DNA of 64,000 nt, taken from the NCBI GenBank assembly GCA_963773465.1, contig CAVZBF010000004.1, forward strand, positions 744,001-808,000, in the 5' to 3' direction. Under the pieces are notes generated by a model. That model ran no database searches. It worked only from the letters and a program-made list of their open reading frames with translations, and was not told the origin of the DNA. Source of the DNA: VBAS01 sp963773465. GTDB taxonomy: Bacteria; Bacteroidota; Bacteroidia; Chitinophagales; Chitinophagaceae. Made by a program: the position numbers and the translations under genes. Shown here in pieces: positions 37,700-48,865 of this stretch; position 1 is the first letter of the stretch; every line of letters begins with the position of its first letter.

Positions 37700-39250
37700 T
37701 TGAACAAAGAACTGATCATAAATGCTGCCCCGCAGGGTGTGGAAATAGCCCTGCTTGAAGATAAAAAATTGGTAGAGCTTCATAACGAAAAAAGCGATGC
37801 CCGTTTTGCTGTGGGTGATTTATATCTTGGAAAAGTAAAAAAACTCATTCCGGGATTGAATGCTGCATTTGTAGATGTAGGTTTTGAAAAAGACGCCTTT
37901 CTTCATTACACTGACCTGAGTCCGTATGCAAAATCACTTTTGAAATTTACCCAGCTCTCCATTAATCATAAAGGAGAGGGCATACCTGATTTTGGGAATT
38001 TTGAAAATGAACCTGAAATAATAAAGACTGGTAAGATCAATGAAGTACTTGGTGGCAAGCCCAATATTCTTGTTCAAATATTAAAAGAGCCGATTGCTGC
38101 CAAGGGTCCTCGTTTAAGTTGTGAAATATCATTGCCCGGAAGGTTTGTAGTTATTACTCCTTACAACAATATCGTTGCTGTTTCAAGAAAGATCCATTCA
38201 TCTGAAGAAAGAAAACGTTTGCAAAAAATAGTAGAAGCCATCAAGCCAAAAAATTTTGGCGTAATCGTTAGAACTGCTGCTGAAGGAAAAAAGACAGCCG
38301 AACTTCATGAAGATCTTACTGAATTAGTGGATACATGGACGGGTATTCAGACAAATCTTAAAGGCGCAGTAGCTCCTTCTAAGATTTTAAGCGAGCAAAC
38401 AAAAACAACAAGCATCCTTCGCGATTTATTAAATGAAGATTTTAATAAGATCGTTGTTAATGACCGCAATATTTACCAGGACGCAAGATCTTATATTCAA
38501 AGGATCGCTCCCGAAAAAGCGGATATCGTTTCATTTTATCAAAATGGCTCCCCAATTTTTGATTCGTTTGGAATTACAAAACAAGTTAAAGCTTCGTTTG
38601 GCAAGACTGTTAATTTAAACAGTGGCGCCTATTTGATCATCGAGCATACTGAAGCCTTACATGTGATCGATGTAAACAGCGGCTATAAAAGTGTAAGCAA
38701 TAACCAGGAGCAAAATGCGCTGGAAACAAATCTCGAAGCAGCAGACGAAATAGCAAGACAGCTTCGGCTAAGAGATATCGGCGGGATCATTGTTGTTGAT
38801 TTTATTGACATGAAGCTTCCGGAAAATAAAAAAAAGTTGATGGAAGCGACGGAGAAATTCATGTTGCCTGACAGGGCAAAACATGCTGTGCTTCCGATCT
38901 CCAAATTTGGACTGATGCAGATCACCCGCCAGCGGATGAAGCCTGAGATGAATATTAATACGCAGGAAGTTTGCCCGAGCTGCAGCGGCACAGGAAAAAT
39001 TTCTTCTACTATTATCCTTGAAGATGACATAGAAAAGAATTTAAGCTACTTATTTACCCATCAGCATAACAATCTCACCATTGTTGTTAATCCTATCATC
39101 CATGCATATCTGACGAAAGGATGGTTATGGTCAAAGTTTGCAAAATGGAAAAGAAAATACAGAAAGAGAATTACGCTTCGGCCCGATACAAATTATCATC
39201 TTATCGAATTCAAATTCTTTGATAAGAACGATGATGAAATAAAGCTCTGA
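37700..39250 (+). CDS. rng: Ribonuclease G/E family endoribonuclease
   Basis: A 516-residue RNase G-type enzyme that cuts single-stranded RNA in mRNA decay and rRNA maturation. The start is a TTG at 37700 (MNKELIINAAPQGVEIALL), fixed by alignment to the family N terminus. The S1 domain shows GDLYLGKVKKLIPGLNAAFVD. The catalytic Asp residues are in HVIDVNSG and GGIIVVDFIDM, and the zinc-link Cys pair in CPSCSGTGK. It lacks the E. coli RNase E C-terminal scaffold. It stands downstream of HU/IHF in the conserved Bacteroidota order. Followed by a bidirectional terminator. Frame intact. Confidence 0.92.
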   Translation: MNKELIINAAPQGVEIALLEDKKLVELHNEKSDARFAVGDLYLGKVKKLIPGLNAAFVDVGFEKDAFLHYTDLSPYAKSLLKFTQLSINHKGEGIPDFGNFENEPEIIKTGKINEVLGGKPNILVQILKEPIAAKGPRLSCEISLPGRFVVITPYNNIVAVSRKIHSSEERKRLQKIVEAIKPKNFGVIVRTAAEGKKTAELHEDLTELVDTWTGIQTNLKGAVAPSKILSEQTKTTSILRDLLNEDFNKIVVNDRNIYQDARSYIQRIAPEKADIVSFYQNGSPIFDSFGITKQVKASFGKTVNLNSGAYLIIEHTEALHVIDVNSGYKSVSNNQEQNALETNLEAADEIARQLRLRDIGGIIVVDFIDMKLPENKKKLMEATEKFMLPDRAKHAVLPISKFGLMQITRQRMKPEMNINTQEVCPSCSGTGKISSTIILEDDIEKNLSYLFTHQHNNLTIVVNPIIHAYLTKGWLWSKFAKWKRKYRKRITLRPDTNYHLIEFKFFDKNDDEIKL

Positions 39251-39357
39251 GAAGGATCAATCTAAGTGTTACTCCCTGTTTAAGGTTACTTACAAAATAA
39301 TTGCCGGCACATATTTATGGGGTAAACTTACTTGCCATGATCATCTTTTCAAAAACT

Positions 39358-39390
39358 AAAACGGCTATTTCATTATTGAAATAGCCGTTT
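39358..39390. terminator. Bidirectional terminator between rng and the SusE-like gene
   Basis: AAACGGCTATTTC-ATTATT-GAAATAGCCGTTT, a perfect 13-bp stem, with A-rich and T-rich ends on both sides, between two convergent genes. Confidence 0.85.
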
Positions 39391-39416
39391 GAAATAATCT
39401 ATCTGAATTAATTGAT

Positions 39417-40316
39417 CTATTGTGCTTTTAATTTAAGCAAATATGCTCCAAAGCTTCCCTGGTCAACCGTATAGGTAATATTGAGATCAATTGTTTTACT
39501 ACATGGAGCAACGAAACTGGAAGCACTTGCTGCAACAGCCATGTTTGGATTGGTATAAGAAAGATTCCACGTAAATGCATTACCAATCTTTTGTTTTGTA
39601 ATTGTCAATTGATTATTGAGTGGATTGACCGTAACAATTATTGGAACCGGGCTTGTAACATATGGGTCAATAAATGAGAATTGCGTATTGCTGATTTTTG
39701 TAATAGCAACAACCTCACCAGGAACAAAATCTCCAAAGGCATCAGAGACTACTACAAAGTTTCCCTGGTAAATGTTAGGGTTATATGCACAAATTGCTGA
39801 AAAACGTGCAAATTCACCAAAGAAGGGCTGGCCATTGAGACCGGCGCCAGTACCGTTTCCTGTTGCAGGGAAAGCTTCAAATTTTCTATCGCCTACATAA
39901 ATATCAGTCGCAAAATCATAGTTATCGCCCAGCGCTATTGGAACGCCAAACAAAGTCGCAAGTTCTGCAGAGGTAACGGTATAAGTGGACGGAAATGTAG
40001 TAACACCGGCTTTATACACTTTTACATTGTTATTATTGGCAGCAGCGCCACTCCATTTTCTAACTACTACATCAACTTTACTTGGTGGTGGTGTACCGGG
40101 AAAATAAAGATCCACTTTAAATTTACCAGAGAAAGATGCCAGGTTTAAAAGGTCAATAGCCTGGGAGCCTGTTGCATCAATGTTGGTTGTAATAGTGGGC
40201 ACGGCAGTAATGCTAACCCTTTCAGGAATTGGCCCGTCATCCTTACTACAGCCTGAGAAACCAATAATAGCTCCTAAGGATATCGCCAGTAATATGTTTA
40301 TTTTTCTAAGTTTCAT
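39417..40316 (-). CDS. Outer-membrane lipoprotein of the SusCD locus (SusE/F-like position)
   Basis: A 299-residue lipoprotein. The signal peptide ends FSGCSKDDGP with a Cys at residue 23. The body is beta-rich (FKVDLYFPG, FSFIDPYVTSPVPIIVTV, FTWNLSYTNPN), as expected for an immunoglobulin-like glycan- or peptide-binding surface protein. No sequence family is recognised. It is the third gene of the leftward SusC-SusD operon, where SusE/F-like binding lipoproteins are usually found. Frame intact. Ligand unknown. Confidence 0.65.
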   Translation of the reverse strand: MKLRKINILLAISLGAIIGFSGCSKDDGPIPERVSITAVPTITTNIDATGSQAIDLLNLASFSGKFKVDLYFPGTPPPSKVDVVVRKWSGAAANNNNVKVYKAGVTTFPSTYTVTSAELATLFGVPIALGDNYDFATDIYVGDRKFEAFPATGNGTGAGLNGQPFFGEFARFSAICAYNPNIYQGNFVVVSDAFGDFVPGEVVAITKISNTQFSFIDPYVTSPVPIIVTVNPLNNQLTITKQKIGNAFTWNLSYTNPNMAVAASASSFVAPCSKTIDLNITYTVDQGSFGAYLLKLKAQ

Positions 40317-40362
40317 AATCAGTTAGTTTTATTAATAAGTTTATCATTAAAATTTTTATTAA

Positions 40363-42022
40363 TCAAGGTTGCCAAAACACTTTATAGTTTTCAGGCACTT
40401 TTTGCGGCGGTGCATTTGAGTTCAAAGCAATTTCATTAGTGTTAAATGGCAAAGACAATGGATACTGCCTGTCGCATTGTACCGGTGTTACCTTTCCGTC
40501 AGGGCCAGTTACACTTGTAACAGTACCTGCTGGTGCGGGAGCAAACAAAACAGGATAGCCTGTTCTTCTGTAATCAGTATAACTGTCAACAGGATTTTCA
40601 ATTCTGTTGATCCATTTTTCAGTCATGATATATTCTAATTTTTTGGCAGTATTTCCTGCATCAAATGCTGCAAATAACAGCAGTCTTGTACGCGGTAGAA
40701 AGTGGTGCAATAGCAGGAACAGTTTGCGGAGTTCCTGCGCTGCTCGGTTTAATAAAATTAGTAATGATATAATCCATCTGTAAAAACGATTCATCCAACG
40801 CTTTGGTAAATACAGCTTTTTGATCGCCAAGAGCGAGTCCGGCATTGATCAATTCTGCCTCAAGATAGAGGCGATCAGCATAAGTGATAAATTGATGTGG
40901 CAGTGCACCTGTTCCGGCTTTTAACGGAGTTATCGTGTTAATAGCTATGGCAGCTCCGTCGTCATAACGGCCACCTGCCGGATATAATCCCAACAGCGAA
41001 TAGGTGTTGCTATTAGATCCATCGCGGCAATTTCCGTTTGAACCAAACAGGATACTAATAAATCCGCCGTCACGGAATTCGGTACAATTCTCAGGAGTGC
41101 CTGTTGCAGATTTCTGGTTATAGACATAATAAGGGATCCGCGGGTCAGGATTTCCATTTAAAATATTTGCATTCCTTCCTTTCATGATCTCATACAGCCA
41201 TGGGCTAAAAAGTTGTCCTCCGCGTTGTGTGGCATTATAATCACCATAAGCAGGATGCCTGTCATCAGTGGTACCAAAAGGTCCGTATGGCATCATAAAA
41301 CTTTCAGCCTGTGAATTGATAAGATTTGCAGGAGTTGCGAGCAAAGCCTTTACCTGTGTACTCACATCCTGAACACGTCTTACCTGTGTATACATTTTTA
41401 GTTTAATTGTATTGGCTGCTTTAATCCAGTTGGCGGTATTTCCTTTATAAATATAATCGTCAGCCGAAGGCTTTGAAGGATTAGGTGCCGGGTTATTGAT
41501 ATCAGCAATACCCTCATCAATCATTTGAAAAAGTTTTGGATAGATCTCAGAGCCCTTATCAAACTTTGGTTGGGTTATTCCGGATTCAAACTGATCGAAC
41601 TCGGAAAATGGAACATCTCCATAAACATCCACCAGGATGCTAAATGTATATGCCTTTAATATTTTAGCAATACCGGCATATGCGAAACGGCCTTCCGCTG
41701 TTCCCTGTTTGATAATTACATTAAGGTTGGTAATAGCTGTGTAGAGACCATCCCATCCCGCTGAACCTGCGCCATACCTGTCGGCGCCTACACGGCCTGT
41801 GGTTTGGTGTGTATAAATTGACATGGTACCACCGAGCCCTGTGCCTAACGCCGTATTATTAGCAATTGCCCGCTCAACATTGCTTAGGAGCAATGAAACC
41901 GGCACAGCCGTGGGGTCGTTAAGATTTTTATTTACATCAAGAAATTTTTTGCAGCCCGGTACAACAGCCAAGAGCATTACCAGCGCTGTAAAAAAGTATA
42001 TGAAATGAATTTTCCTTTTCAT
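40363..42022 (-). CDS. SusD/RagB-family nutrient-binding lipoprotein (one frameshift)
   Basis: About 540 residues. The lipobox is VVPGC, with KKFLDVNKNLNDPTAV after it. TPR-like helices carry LKAYTFSILVDVYGDVPFSE, and further conserved parts are PRIPYYVYNQKSATGTPENC and LPHQFITYADRLYLEAE. The frame breaks around 40680 (YKTAVICSI to LLFAAFDAGNTAKKLEYIMTEKW) and continues to 40363 with TDYRRTGYP and RQYPLSLPFNTNE, the usual SusD end. SusD proteins lid the SusC channel and bind the transported oligomer. It lies directly downstream of SusC. Confidence 0.9.
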
Positions 42023-42046
42023 AGTTAAAAAGTTTACTTAAGGTTA

Positions 42047-45000
42047 TTAGAAAGTTATGTTTAAGTTAACACCAATTCTTCTTGTACTTGGTGCGCCTCC
42101 TGTTTCAACGCCTTGTGCATTACCTGAAACAACCGAGTTAATATCGGGGTCAAAGTTTGTGTACTTAGGCACATTTGGAGCCAGGTACCAAAGATTGCGG
42201 CCGCTAACAGAAAAGGTAATACCTGTTAATTTGAGTTTGCTTGTTATGCTTGTCGGGAAGGTATAAGCCAATACCATTTCTCTTAATCTGTATACCGTAC
42301 CATCGAATACTGCATATTCAAATGCGCCGTTGGTAGCAAAACTTGCTCCGGTACCCTGTGTGAAAAACAGGTCATTGGTTGTAACTCTTGTCTGATTTGC
42401 CACAGGTTTACCACCAACAAGCAAAGGAGTATAGTGGTTTCTGCCATCTGCACCCAGAACCGGAGTAGGATTTCCATAAACTCCATCAATAACACGGCTT
42501 GTTTCCCTGTCTTTGGTATCAAGCGTTACACCTCTTCCCAACATACTATTAATAGTTTCAGAATAGAAATCACCACCTTGCGTCCAATCCCAAAGAACAT
42601 TCAATTGAAATCCTTTGTAGGATAAGGTATTGCTGATACCCAATTTAAAGTCAGCATTTGGATCTCCCACCATATCTTCATTTGGATCAAGGAACGGCAT
42701 ACCTGAAGTAGGATTGATCAACAACTGGCCATCTTCGGTGCGGGCAGAGTGACCACCTCTTAAGTAGCCATAAGGGAAACCCGGCTCGATATAGTTAAAC
42801 CCTCCAACAATAGCTCTTTGTATACCTGGTACGAGTTCTTCAACTGTATTTTCATTTTTGGTGAAAATACCTCTTACGTCCCATTGAAAATTCTTGCCTG
42901 CAATTGGTCTTACATCGAGAGCTGCTTCCCATCCTTTATTACGGATCTGACCGAGGTTGGTATAGAAAGAAGTATAGCCAGTAGACACCGGCAAACTGAT
43001 GGCATAGATCAGATCAGTAGATTTTTTGTTGTAGTAGGTCACTTCAAAACCAATTCGTCTTTTAAAGAAACGCATCTCGGTACCGATCTCCAGTTCCCTG
43101 GTAAATTCAGGTGTAAGGTCCGGATCGTAGCTCGTAGCATCCCTTGACGCTAAAGGCTGGCCCTGGAAACCTGCTGCGTTAAGTCCAAAAGTAGCTTCTG
43201 TATTGTGTGGGCCAGCATCGTTACCAACTCTTGCATAGCCTGCACGGATCTTACCATAGTCAACCACTTTTGACTTAAGTTTAAATGCATCTGTCCAAAT
43301 CAATGAACCGGAAATACCCGGGTAAAAATATTGTGCATTTTTATAAGGAAGTGTAGAAGTAAGGTCCTCTCTTCCTGTTATGTTTAAGAAAGCAAAATTC
43401 TTGTACCCGATAGAAGCATCAGCAAAGATACCTACCAGTCTTCTTTTTGTTACTGCTATCGGCGCTGAAACGCTGCGTGGAAGTATTGGTAAGATTAAAG
43501 AGACCAGGAATAACAAAGTTAACGCCTTGCACCTGCTGATTCCGTGTAGTTCTTTGGTTAACATCGTTACCTAATTTAACATCTAACGTAAAGTTGGCTC
43601 CAATCTTAGGTGTAAATACAGCCACCAACGTAGATTGAATTTCCTGATTTCTATTAACACACTTCGGTAATATTACCCAAAGATTATCGGTGCCTCCGTA
43701 AGAAGATTTGTCAATGATCTGGTCTCTGAAAAGCGCATAACTGTTTACACCGGCATTATAGTCAATTCTAAATGTGTTATTGAACTTGTAAGAAGCCCTG
43801 GTGGTTGCTACAATGCGATCATCAATGGAAGTAATTACATTGTGGTATGCACCCCATACAGGGTTGGTGTACTGACCATCATTAAAGCCAATTTGCTTGC
43901 CGGCTCTGTCTTCTGAAGGCCATCCGGTAATATCCCAGTTCCTGGCCATTGTAAATGTACGACCCCACTGTGATAGGAAGCTTTGAGCCTGGCCAATAAA
44001 TCCACCTATCTGTTTTGATCTGGAATAGGCAATACTTGCACCTACTGTAAGTTTACCTATGCTTGTCTGTCCACCTGCACTGACATTGTTTTTATTATAG
44101 CTTGAGTTGGTAATATATCCTTTTTGATCAACATGTGAGAGTGTAATATTAAAAAGTGTATTTCCTTCGCCACCGTTAAGACCTACTGAATTTTCAAACA
44201 GCGTTCCCTGGTTAAACAAAGAAGATACGTTATTCGGTACTGCTTTATAAGCTAAACGTCCATTAGGGAAAAGTTCAGGATAAGAAGCAAACATGGTAGC
44301 CCATGTTGTAGCAGGAATAGAGTCAATCCCTGATGCAGAAGTACCGATAATATAGGTAGGCGTATTTGCTGCACCACCACCATAAATAACACCTCTTCCA
44401 AATTTTCCTCCCCATGAACCGTTAGAAGACTGCTACAGCAAAATTGGCACCTGCACCATAAGTATTTTGAAACTCAGGAATACCCGAATATTCTTTCGAA
44501 GCTATAGCCTGTTTTATAAGTTACATTAAGTGATTTTTGTCCTTTCCTTGGAGCTCCTGATTTAGTAGTGATTAATAATACTCCGTTGGCTGCTCTTGAA
44601 CCATACAATGCTGCGGCGGCAGCACCTTTTAAGATATTGATTGACTCAATATCATTAGGGTCAAGATCTGCAAAACCAGAACCATAAGTTCCTCCGCCAC
44701 TAAAAGGATTAGAAGTGTTAATCAGGTTATTGCTATAAGGAATCCCATCCACAACGATCAAAGGCTCACCTCCATTAAAAGAAGATACCCCCCTGATTTG
44801 AATACGGGCAGCTGCACCCGGTGCTCCCTGGCCACCCCTGATATCAACACCAGGTACCTTACCTGCAAGTCCTTTGATAACATCAGGTTCGGATTTTTGC
44901 AAAAGGCTATTAGGATCAACTTTTGAAACTCCGTATCCCAATGCTTTGTCCTGCCGTTTGATACCTAAAGCTGTTACTACTACTTCGCTTCCGGTAGCAA

Positions 45001-45289
45001 TTGTATTTTTGACTGTAACTATAACGGCATTGGAAGCACCAACAGTAATTTCTGCAGGGTCTATTCCTGCTCCCGTTATCAGTAGTACATCGCCTGCTTT
45101 GGCTTGAATACGAAACTGGCCTTGGTTATCGGCAGCGACACCTACTTTTGTTCCCTTGATTCTTACCGATGCACCGGGAACTATGAGGCCGGCTTCATCT
45201 TTTACAACACCGGTAATAGTTCTGTCCTGGCTGAATGCTAATGACTGAAATAGTATTAGCATCACAAAAAGTGAGGCAATTTTTCTCAT
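42047..45289 (-). CDS. SusC/RagA-family TonB-linked outer-membrane transporter (frameshifted)
   Basis: A protein of about 1,080 residues. A signal peptide is followed by a carboxypeptidase-like domain (TITGVVKDEAGLIVPGASVR, residues about 24-100). The plug has VVTALGIKRQDKALGYGV, IQIRGVSSFNGGEPLIVVDG, DIESINILKGAAAAALYGSR and ANGVLLITTKSG. The barrel ends APSTRRIGVNLNITF. Frame breaks occur near 44475 (FGYS), around 44290-44430 and near 43430-43560, all in recognisable SusC sequence, so probably sequence errors. With SusD it imports large oligomers using TonB energy. No glycosidase or peptidase is adjacent, so the substrate is unclear; it is not a full PUL. Confidence 0.9.
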
Positions 45290-45365
45290 GTGTAGATAGT
45301 TTTGTGTATGAAATTGAAGTTATCAAATATAGGAATTCTATAAATTCAATAACTTTTTTTTAAGG

Positions 45366-45393
45366 GCAAAAAAAACGTGCATCATGCTGCACG
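45366..45393 (-). terminator. Terminator of the YugP-type peptidase gene
   Basis: On the minus strand CGTGCA-GCATGA-TGCACG is followed by GTTTTTTTT. It lies about 40 bp after the stop of the metallopeptidase gene and before the SusC start. Confidence 0.75.
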
Positions 45394-45429
45394 GCCTCTG
45401 AAAAAACAATCTTGCCGTTGGTCAAATGA

Positions 45430-46122
45430 TTAGTTTCTGTCGCGGCTTCCGAGAAATATCATGATATATTGAAAAAGTGTGACCACAGCTGCAAGTGCAG
45501 CTACAACGTATGTCGTTGCTGCCCACTTTAATGCATCTTTCGCCATAGGATATTCTGTTCCGTTTGTTACATTAGTTCTTTCTAACCAGGCAAGGGCTCT
45601 TTTGCTCGCATCGAACTCAACCGGCAAGGTAATTAAGGTAAATAATACCGTAACTGCCATTATTGCAATACCAACTAGTAATAACTCAGGTCTTCCGGAC
45701 AAAGCCAGCAAAACACCTACTAATAATATAATGTTTACAAAAGTAGAGGTTACCTGAACTACGGGAATCAGGCGGCTACGCATCATTAACCAGCCATATG
45801 CTGTGGCGTGTTGAACAGCATGTCCGCATTCGTGTGCAGCGACGGCGGCGGCTGAAATGCTGGTGCCATTGTAAACTTCGGGACTAAGATTTACTGTTTT
45901 ATTCAAAGGGTTATAGTGATCGGATAGAAATCCCTGTGAAGCTGTCACTTGCACATCATAAATACCGTTTTCACGCAACATTTTTTCAGCAATTTGCTTT
46001 CCGCTTAATCCATTCGTAAGTGCAATTTTGCCATACTTTGTAAACTTGCTTCTGAGTATCATTGAAACAATAAAACTGATACCCATAAACAATAAAGAAA
46101 CATAGAAAATTTCTTGTGTCAT
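45430..46122 (-). CDS. Zinc metallopeptidase, YugP family
   Basis: A 230-residue membrane-bound peptidase. An N-terminal helix (1-22) is followed by the lumen or cytosol part with LSPEVYNGTSISAAAVAAHE and the zinc motif HECGHAVQHATAYG (HExxH), then two transmembrane helices (about 125-165) and a C-terminal pair with AAVVTLFQYIMIFLG. DFDASKRALAWL-like sequence (here EFDASKRALAWLE) after the helices supplies the third ligand region. Physiological substrates of this family are unknown. It is monocistronic with its own terminator. Frame intact. Confidence 0.88.
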   Translation of the reverse strand: MTQEIFYVSLLFMGISFIVSMILRSKFTKYGKIALTNGLSGKQIAEKMLRENGIYDVQVTASQGFLSDHYNPLNKTVNLSPEVYNGTSISAAAVAAHECGHAVQHATAYGWLMMRSRLIPVVQVTSTFVNIILLVGVLLALSGRPELLLVGIAIMAVTVLFTLITLPVEFDASKRALAWLERTNVTNGTEYPMAKDALKWAATTYVVAALAAVVTLFQYIMIFLGSRDRN

Positions 46123-46430
46123 TTATTTGATTTTAGCCAAATATATCAAAGCTGGGTCCATCTTTTTATTATGAAAAAACGACAACATAAATTAAAAACC
46201 CACGGCCTTTTTGGCATTGCAGATAGCTGAAAACACACAGTCCGGTCTTGAAAAGACAAAGTAATTACTTGAAACAATTGAGTGATCAATACACTGTCAC
46301 CCAGCAGATTATATTAGTCCTAAAAATGCCGCCATCATAGAAATATTAACAGGATGAGTTAACCGAAAAGTTATACACAGCAAGAAAAAATTATTTTGAA
46401 ATGTGAGTCAGAATTGTAACTTAGTACCAG

Positions 46431-46481
46431 AATTTAATGGGTTAGTAAGTAAGAGGGTCAATCACAAGATTGGCCCTTTTT
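46431..46481 (+). ncRNA. Candidate 50-nt small RNA with own promoter and terminator
   Basis: A TTG at 46396-46398, an 18-nt spacer and TAACTTAG at 46417-46424 form a plausible Bacteroidota promoter. About 30 nt downstream GGGTCAATC-ACAA-GATTGGCCC plus TTTTT (46455-46481) forms a strong terminator. No gene lies upstream on this strand, so the unit would give a transcript of about 50 nt, either a small RNA or an attenuated leader of radA. Confidence 0.4.
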
Positions 46482-46585
46482 ACTTTTAATTTCTTCATCA
46501 TTTTTATTTCTTCTTTCTACTTTTTCTTTTTATAGAAGCCAATCGATAAGATCACTTTGTTCATCGAATTAATTTTCTATCTCAA

Positions 46586-46608
46586 ATTTGTTTTTGTTAA
46601 AAACAAAT
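46586..46608. repeat. ATTTGTTTTT/AAAAACAAAT hairpin before radA
   Basis: A perfect 10-bp inverted repeat with a GTT loop, 30 bp before the radA start codon. It could lie in the promoter or the 5' leader. Confidence 0.55.
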
Positions 46609-46638
46609 CAGGTGTTGACGAAAACCTAACTTTATTTT

Positions 46639-48015
46639 ATGAGTAAAGTGAAAAAAGCTTTTTTCTGTCAAAACTGCGGATATGAAAGTGTAAAATGGCT
46701 TGGTCAATGTCCTTCATGCAATCAATGGAACAGCTTTGTTGAAGAATTAATTCAAAAAGAAACCGGCAAAGAATAATGGATGGCAACATTATAATGAGAC
46801 AATGAAAGAACAAACAAAACAATTCAACTTGATGAAATAAAAAGCAGTGAAGAAAAAAGATTGATGACTGCTGATGAAGAATTGAATCGTGTACTGGGTG
46901 GTGGTATTGTTCCGGGAAGCATTGTACTTGTTGCAGGAGAACCGGGTATTGGAAAATCAACTTTGTTTTTACAAAATGGATTAAAGCTTACAGATAAAAT
47001 AATTCTTTATATAAGTGGTGAAGAAAGTGAGCAGCAAATAAAAATGCGTGCAGACCGGTTGAATGTTAAGAATGAAAATTTTTATTTACTTACAGAAACA
47101 TCCACTCAGATCATTTTCCAGGAAATAAAAAAACTAAAACCGCGATCTTGTTATTATCGATTCAATTCAAACACTGCAAACACCCTATATTGATTCATCA
47201 CCCGGAAGCATATCACAAATACGGGAATGTGCTGCCGAATTTCAGCGATTTGCAAAAGAAACCAATACTCCTGTTTTTCTAATTGGCCATATTACTAAAG
47301 AAGGAAGTATCGCCGGACCAAAAATTCTGGAGCATATGGTGGATACAGTTTTGCAATTTGAAGGTGACCGGCATTATGCTTATCGCATTTTGAGAACATT
47401 AAAAAACCGCTTTGGCAGTACTTCTGAGCTGGGTATCTATGAAATGACCGACGACAGGAATGAGAGGCAGTAACTAACCCGAGCGAAATATTAATTACTC
47501 AAAAAGAAGATCAATTGAGTGGAATTGCCATTGCGGCAACTATTGAAGGCATGCGACCATTATTAATAGAAGTACAGGCATTGGTAACGCAATCAGTTTA
47601 TGGCACACCGCAACGAACAGTTAGTGGTTTTGATCTGAGAAGACTGCAATTACTTCTTGCTGTATTGGAAAAAAGAGGAGGTTTTCATTTTGGAGTAAAA
47701 GATGTTTTTATAAATATTGCCGGTGGTTTAAAAATTGAAGATCCTTCCATTGATCTTGCTGTATTATGTGCTTTACTTTCATCTTATGAAGACGTGCCAT
47801 TGCCACATCATATTTGTTTTGCAGGTGAAGTGGGATTAAGTGGTGAAATAAGGGCCGTTAACCGGATTGATCAACGAATTGCCGAAGCAGAAAAGCTTGG
47901 CTTTGAAAAAATCATTGTTTCCAAATACAATCAAAAAGGTTTAGCTAAACAAAAATTCAATATTGAAGTGGTGACAATGGGGCAGGTGGAAGAAGTTTAC
48001 AGGTATTTGTTTTAG
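46639..48015 (+). CDS. radA: DNA repair protein RadA/Sms (several frameshifts)
   Basis: A RecA-like branch-migration ATPase involved in recombination and, in competent bacteria, in integrating incoming DNA. The start MSKVKKAFFCQNCGYESVKW at 46639 gives the C4 zinc finger CQNCGYESVKWLGQCPSC. Then come Walker A GEPGIGKST, the conserved KNRFGSTSELGIYEM and a Lon-like C-terminal domain with GLKIEDPSIDLAVLCALLSS and GEVGLSGEIRAVNRIDQRI. Frame breaks lie near 46775, 46825, 47143 and 47470. All disrupt conserved sequence and are single-base fixes, so the gene is likely intact in the organism. The length is about 455 residues. Confidence 0.9.
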
Positions 48016-48105
48016 AAAGGAATGTTGCTTTGTCAAATTGCTAAATGGTTTATTCAATGATGTGCTGCAAACAGCAATTTGACAATTTAACCATTAAACA
48101 ATAAC

Positions 48106-48808
48106 ATGCTTCGTCTCAAAGAAATAAAAGAATCAATTCTTCATATATTATTTCCTCATATATGTGATGGATGCGGAAGTGATCTGTTAAATGTTGAAAG
48201 CCGTTTATGTATTCGCTGTCTTGCTTCTTTGCCTGAAACAAATTTTGAACAACATGCCGGTAACCCAGTTGAAAAATTATTCTGGGGGCGGCTCCCAATA
48301 GTAAATGCTGCTGCCGGATTTTATTTTACCAAAGAATCATTGATGCAACACCTGATGCATCAATTCAAATACAAAGGCAATAAAGAACTCGGCTTGCAAT
48401 TAGGAAGAATAATGGGCAATGCGATCAAATCATCAAACCGGTTTAATTCTATCGATGCATTAATTCCTTTACCTCTTTTTCCAGCAAAAGAAAAAAGGAG
48501 GGGTTATAACCAGGCAACATTCTTTGTGATGGTATTGGCAGAGATACTGACATGCCGGTTTTGACAAAGTAATTACAAGACCACAGCATACTGAAACACA
48601 AACAAAAAAGGAAGAATGGAAAGGTGGAAAAATATTGAAGGAAAATTCCAACTGGTAAATCCAAAGGCAATCCAAAATAAACATTTGTTATTGGTAGATG
48701 ATGTGGTGACAACCGGCGCAACCTTGGAAGCATGCGGGAATGAACTTTTGTAAAAGCCGAAAACGTGACAATTGATCTATTGCTACACTTTGTGTTGCTT
48801 CCCGATAG
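48106..48808 (+). CDS. ComF-family phosphoribosyltransferase-like protein (frameshifted)
   Basis: A protein of about 230 residues. The zinc-finger part is ICDGCGSDLL and RLCIRCLASLPE. The middle has LMHQFKYKGNKELGLQLG and ALIPLPLFPAKEKRRGYNQA, and the PRPP-binding loop reads VDDVVTTGATLEACG. Frame breaks after GYNQAT (near 48519), near 48560, near 48660 and near 48750. The last frame ends IATLCVASR with a TAG at 48806-48808, the usual ComF end; that stop lies in a TCCCGATAG repeat-like sequence. ComF supports DNA uptake in competent bacteria. It lies 90 bp after radA. Confidence 0.85.
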
Positions 48809-48865
48809 GATATTTATCCCTGTGTCATTTCCTCCTTTCAACTCTTCGTTCTATTTTTGATGTCA

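Larger units (their letters stand above)
46123..46638. other. Long non-coding region before radA
   Basis: 516 bp between the divergent peptidase and radA genes with no protein gene. The first 250 bp show nothing recognisable. The rest holds a promoter-like pair plus terminator (46396-46481), a T-rich stretch and a perfect ATTTGTTTTT hairpin at 46586-46608. No tRNA fold seen. Confidence 0.5.

Noticed and set aside
39417..45289. Full polysaccharide utilisation locus
   Set aside because: SusC, SusD and a lipoprotein are present, but no glycosidase, polysaccharide lyase or hybrid sensor lies next to them.
46123..46400. Possible 6S RNA or tmRNA in the radA upstream gap
   Set aside because: No long closing stem, no tRNA-like end and no tag reading frame could be seen.
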